Shown here piece after piece: positions 63,798-64,000 of a stretch of DNA of 64,000 nucleotides; within the stretch, counting starts at the first letter, position 1; every line of letters begins with the position of its first letter. A program made the position numbers and the translations under genes. Under the pieces are notes generated by a model, which was not told the origin of the DNA, searched no databases, and worked only from the letters and a program-made list of their open reading frames with translations. The DNA comes from Vibrio nitrifigilis (lineage in GTDB: Bacteria > Pseudomonadota > Gammaproteobacteria > Enterobacterales > Vibrionaceae): positions 1 through 64,000 of the forward strand of contig NZ_JADPMR010000004.1 of the NCBI RefSeq assembly GCF_015686695.1. The letters are read 5' to 3'.

Positions 63798-63937
63798 TAG
63801 AAAACTTAAAAATTAGATTTCAGGAAAGCAGCTAGTTTGTGCTGTAAACAGAAATGTCCAAATCTTTATAACTACTTGAATTAAGATAAATCATTAATAT
63901 CATTTTATGGTTGTGTCAACAGGATAATTGAACCATT

Positions 63938-63964
63938 AAGAGCCACTTTTAGTGGCTCTTTTTA
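63938..63964 (+). terminator. Terminator near the window end
   Basis: AAGAGCCACT / AGTGGCTCTT 10-bp stem with TTT loop and T tail. Confidence 0.88.
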
Positions 63965-64000
63965 TATCTAGAATGAGCGTGTCTAATTTAGTGAAAACTT

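Overview
The window looks like a chromosome segment of a marine gammaproteobacterium, most likely a Vibrio. The support is the type VI Hcp genes, the ArfA, LdhA, GuaC, PepT and CspA proteins of enteric/vibrio type, several methyl-accepting chemotaxis proteins, moderate GC and dense short operons closed by strong hairpin terminators. No rRNA, tRNA, CRISPR array or intact insertion sequence was recognised. The species call rests on protein resemblance from memory; no database was searched.

Layout. 1-2220: two nearly identical hcp genes with a NADAR-family gene between them, then a small zinc-ribbon ORF and about 960 bp of AT-rich DNA without a gene. 3185-7631: a LysR regulator divergent from an aldehyde dehydrogenase of the succinate-semialdehyde type, and a secreted GH43 enzyme with a lectin-like tail. 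7813-13570: sua5, the inorganic-carbon transporter pair dabA/dabB and a divergent LysR regulator. 13636-17231: a chemoreceptor gene broken by one in-frame TGA, and an orphan sugar-type binding protein. 17591-24551: a complete Bat (aerotolerance-type) operon. 25144-38159: housekeeping and accessory genes: chemoreceptor, arabinanase, FrnE-like protein, GH13 amylase, pepT, MscS channel, diguanylate cyclase, cold-shock protein, arfA and a ThrE-like exporter.

38297-48795 is the most coherent accessory block: a LysR regulator divergent from eight genes that encode a DUF1611/DgcN protein, an enolase-superfamily DgcA/dipeptide epimerase, a complete dipeptide ABC importer with fused ATPases, a DmpA-type P1 peptidase and a DppA-type D-aminopeptidase. 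Together they read as a system that imports and dismantles peptides containing D-amino acids, probably muropeptides, and feeds D-glutamate into metabolism.

49051-57034: a small membrane protein, a secreted alpha/beta hydrolase, a REC-CheC response regulator overlapping a PAS protein, bifunctional nnr, ldhA and guaC. From 57035 to about 61800 a decayed mobile island sits directly after guaC: a truncated integrase, a nonsense-broken phage tail hub gene and its small partner, two unknown ORFs, a toxin C-terminal stub followed by an immunity-like gene, a frameshifted membrane-protein gene, matching TGGCGACA repeats at both sides and a displaced guaC fragment at the right end. 62000-63307 encodes an AttH/CrtC-like lipocalin-fold protein, followed by one more frameshifted ORF.
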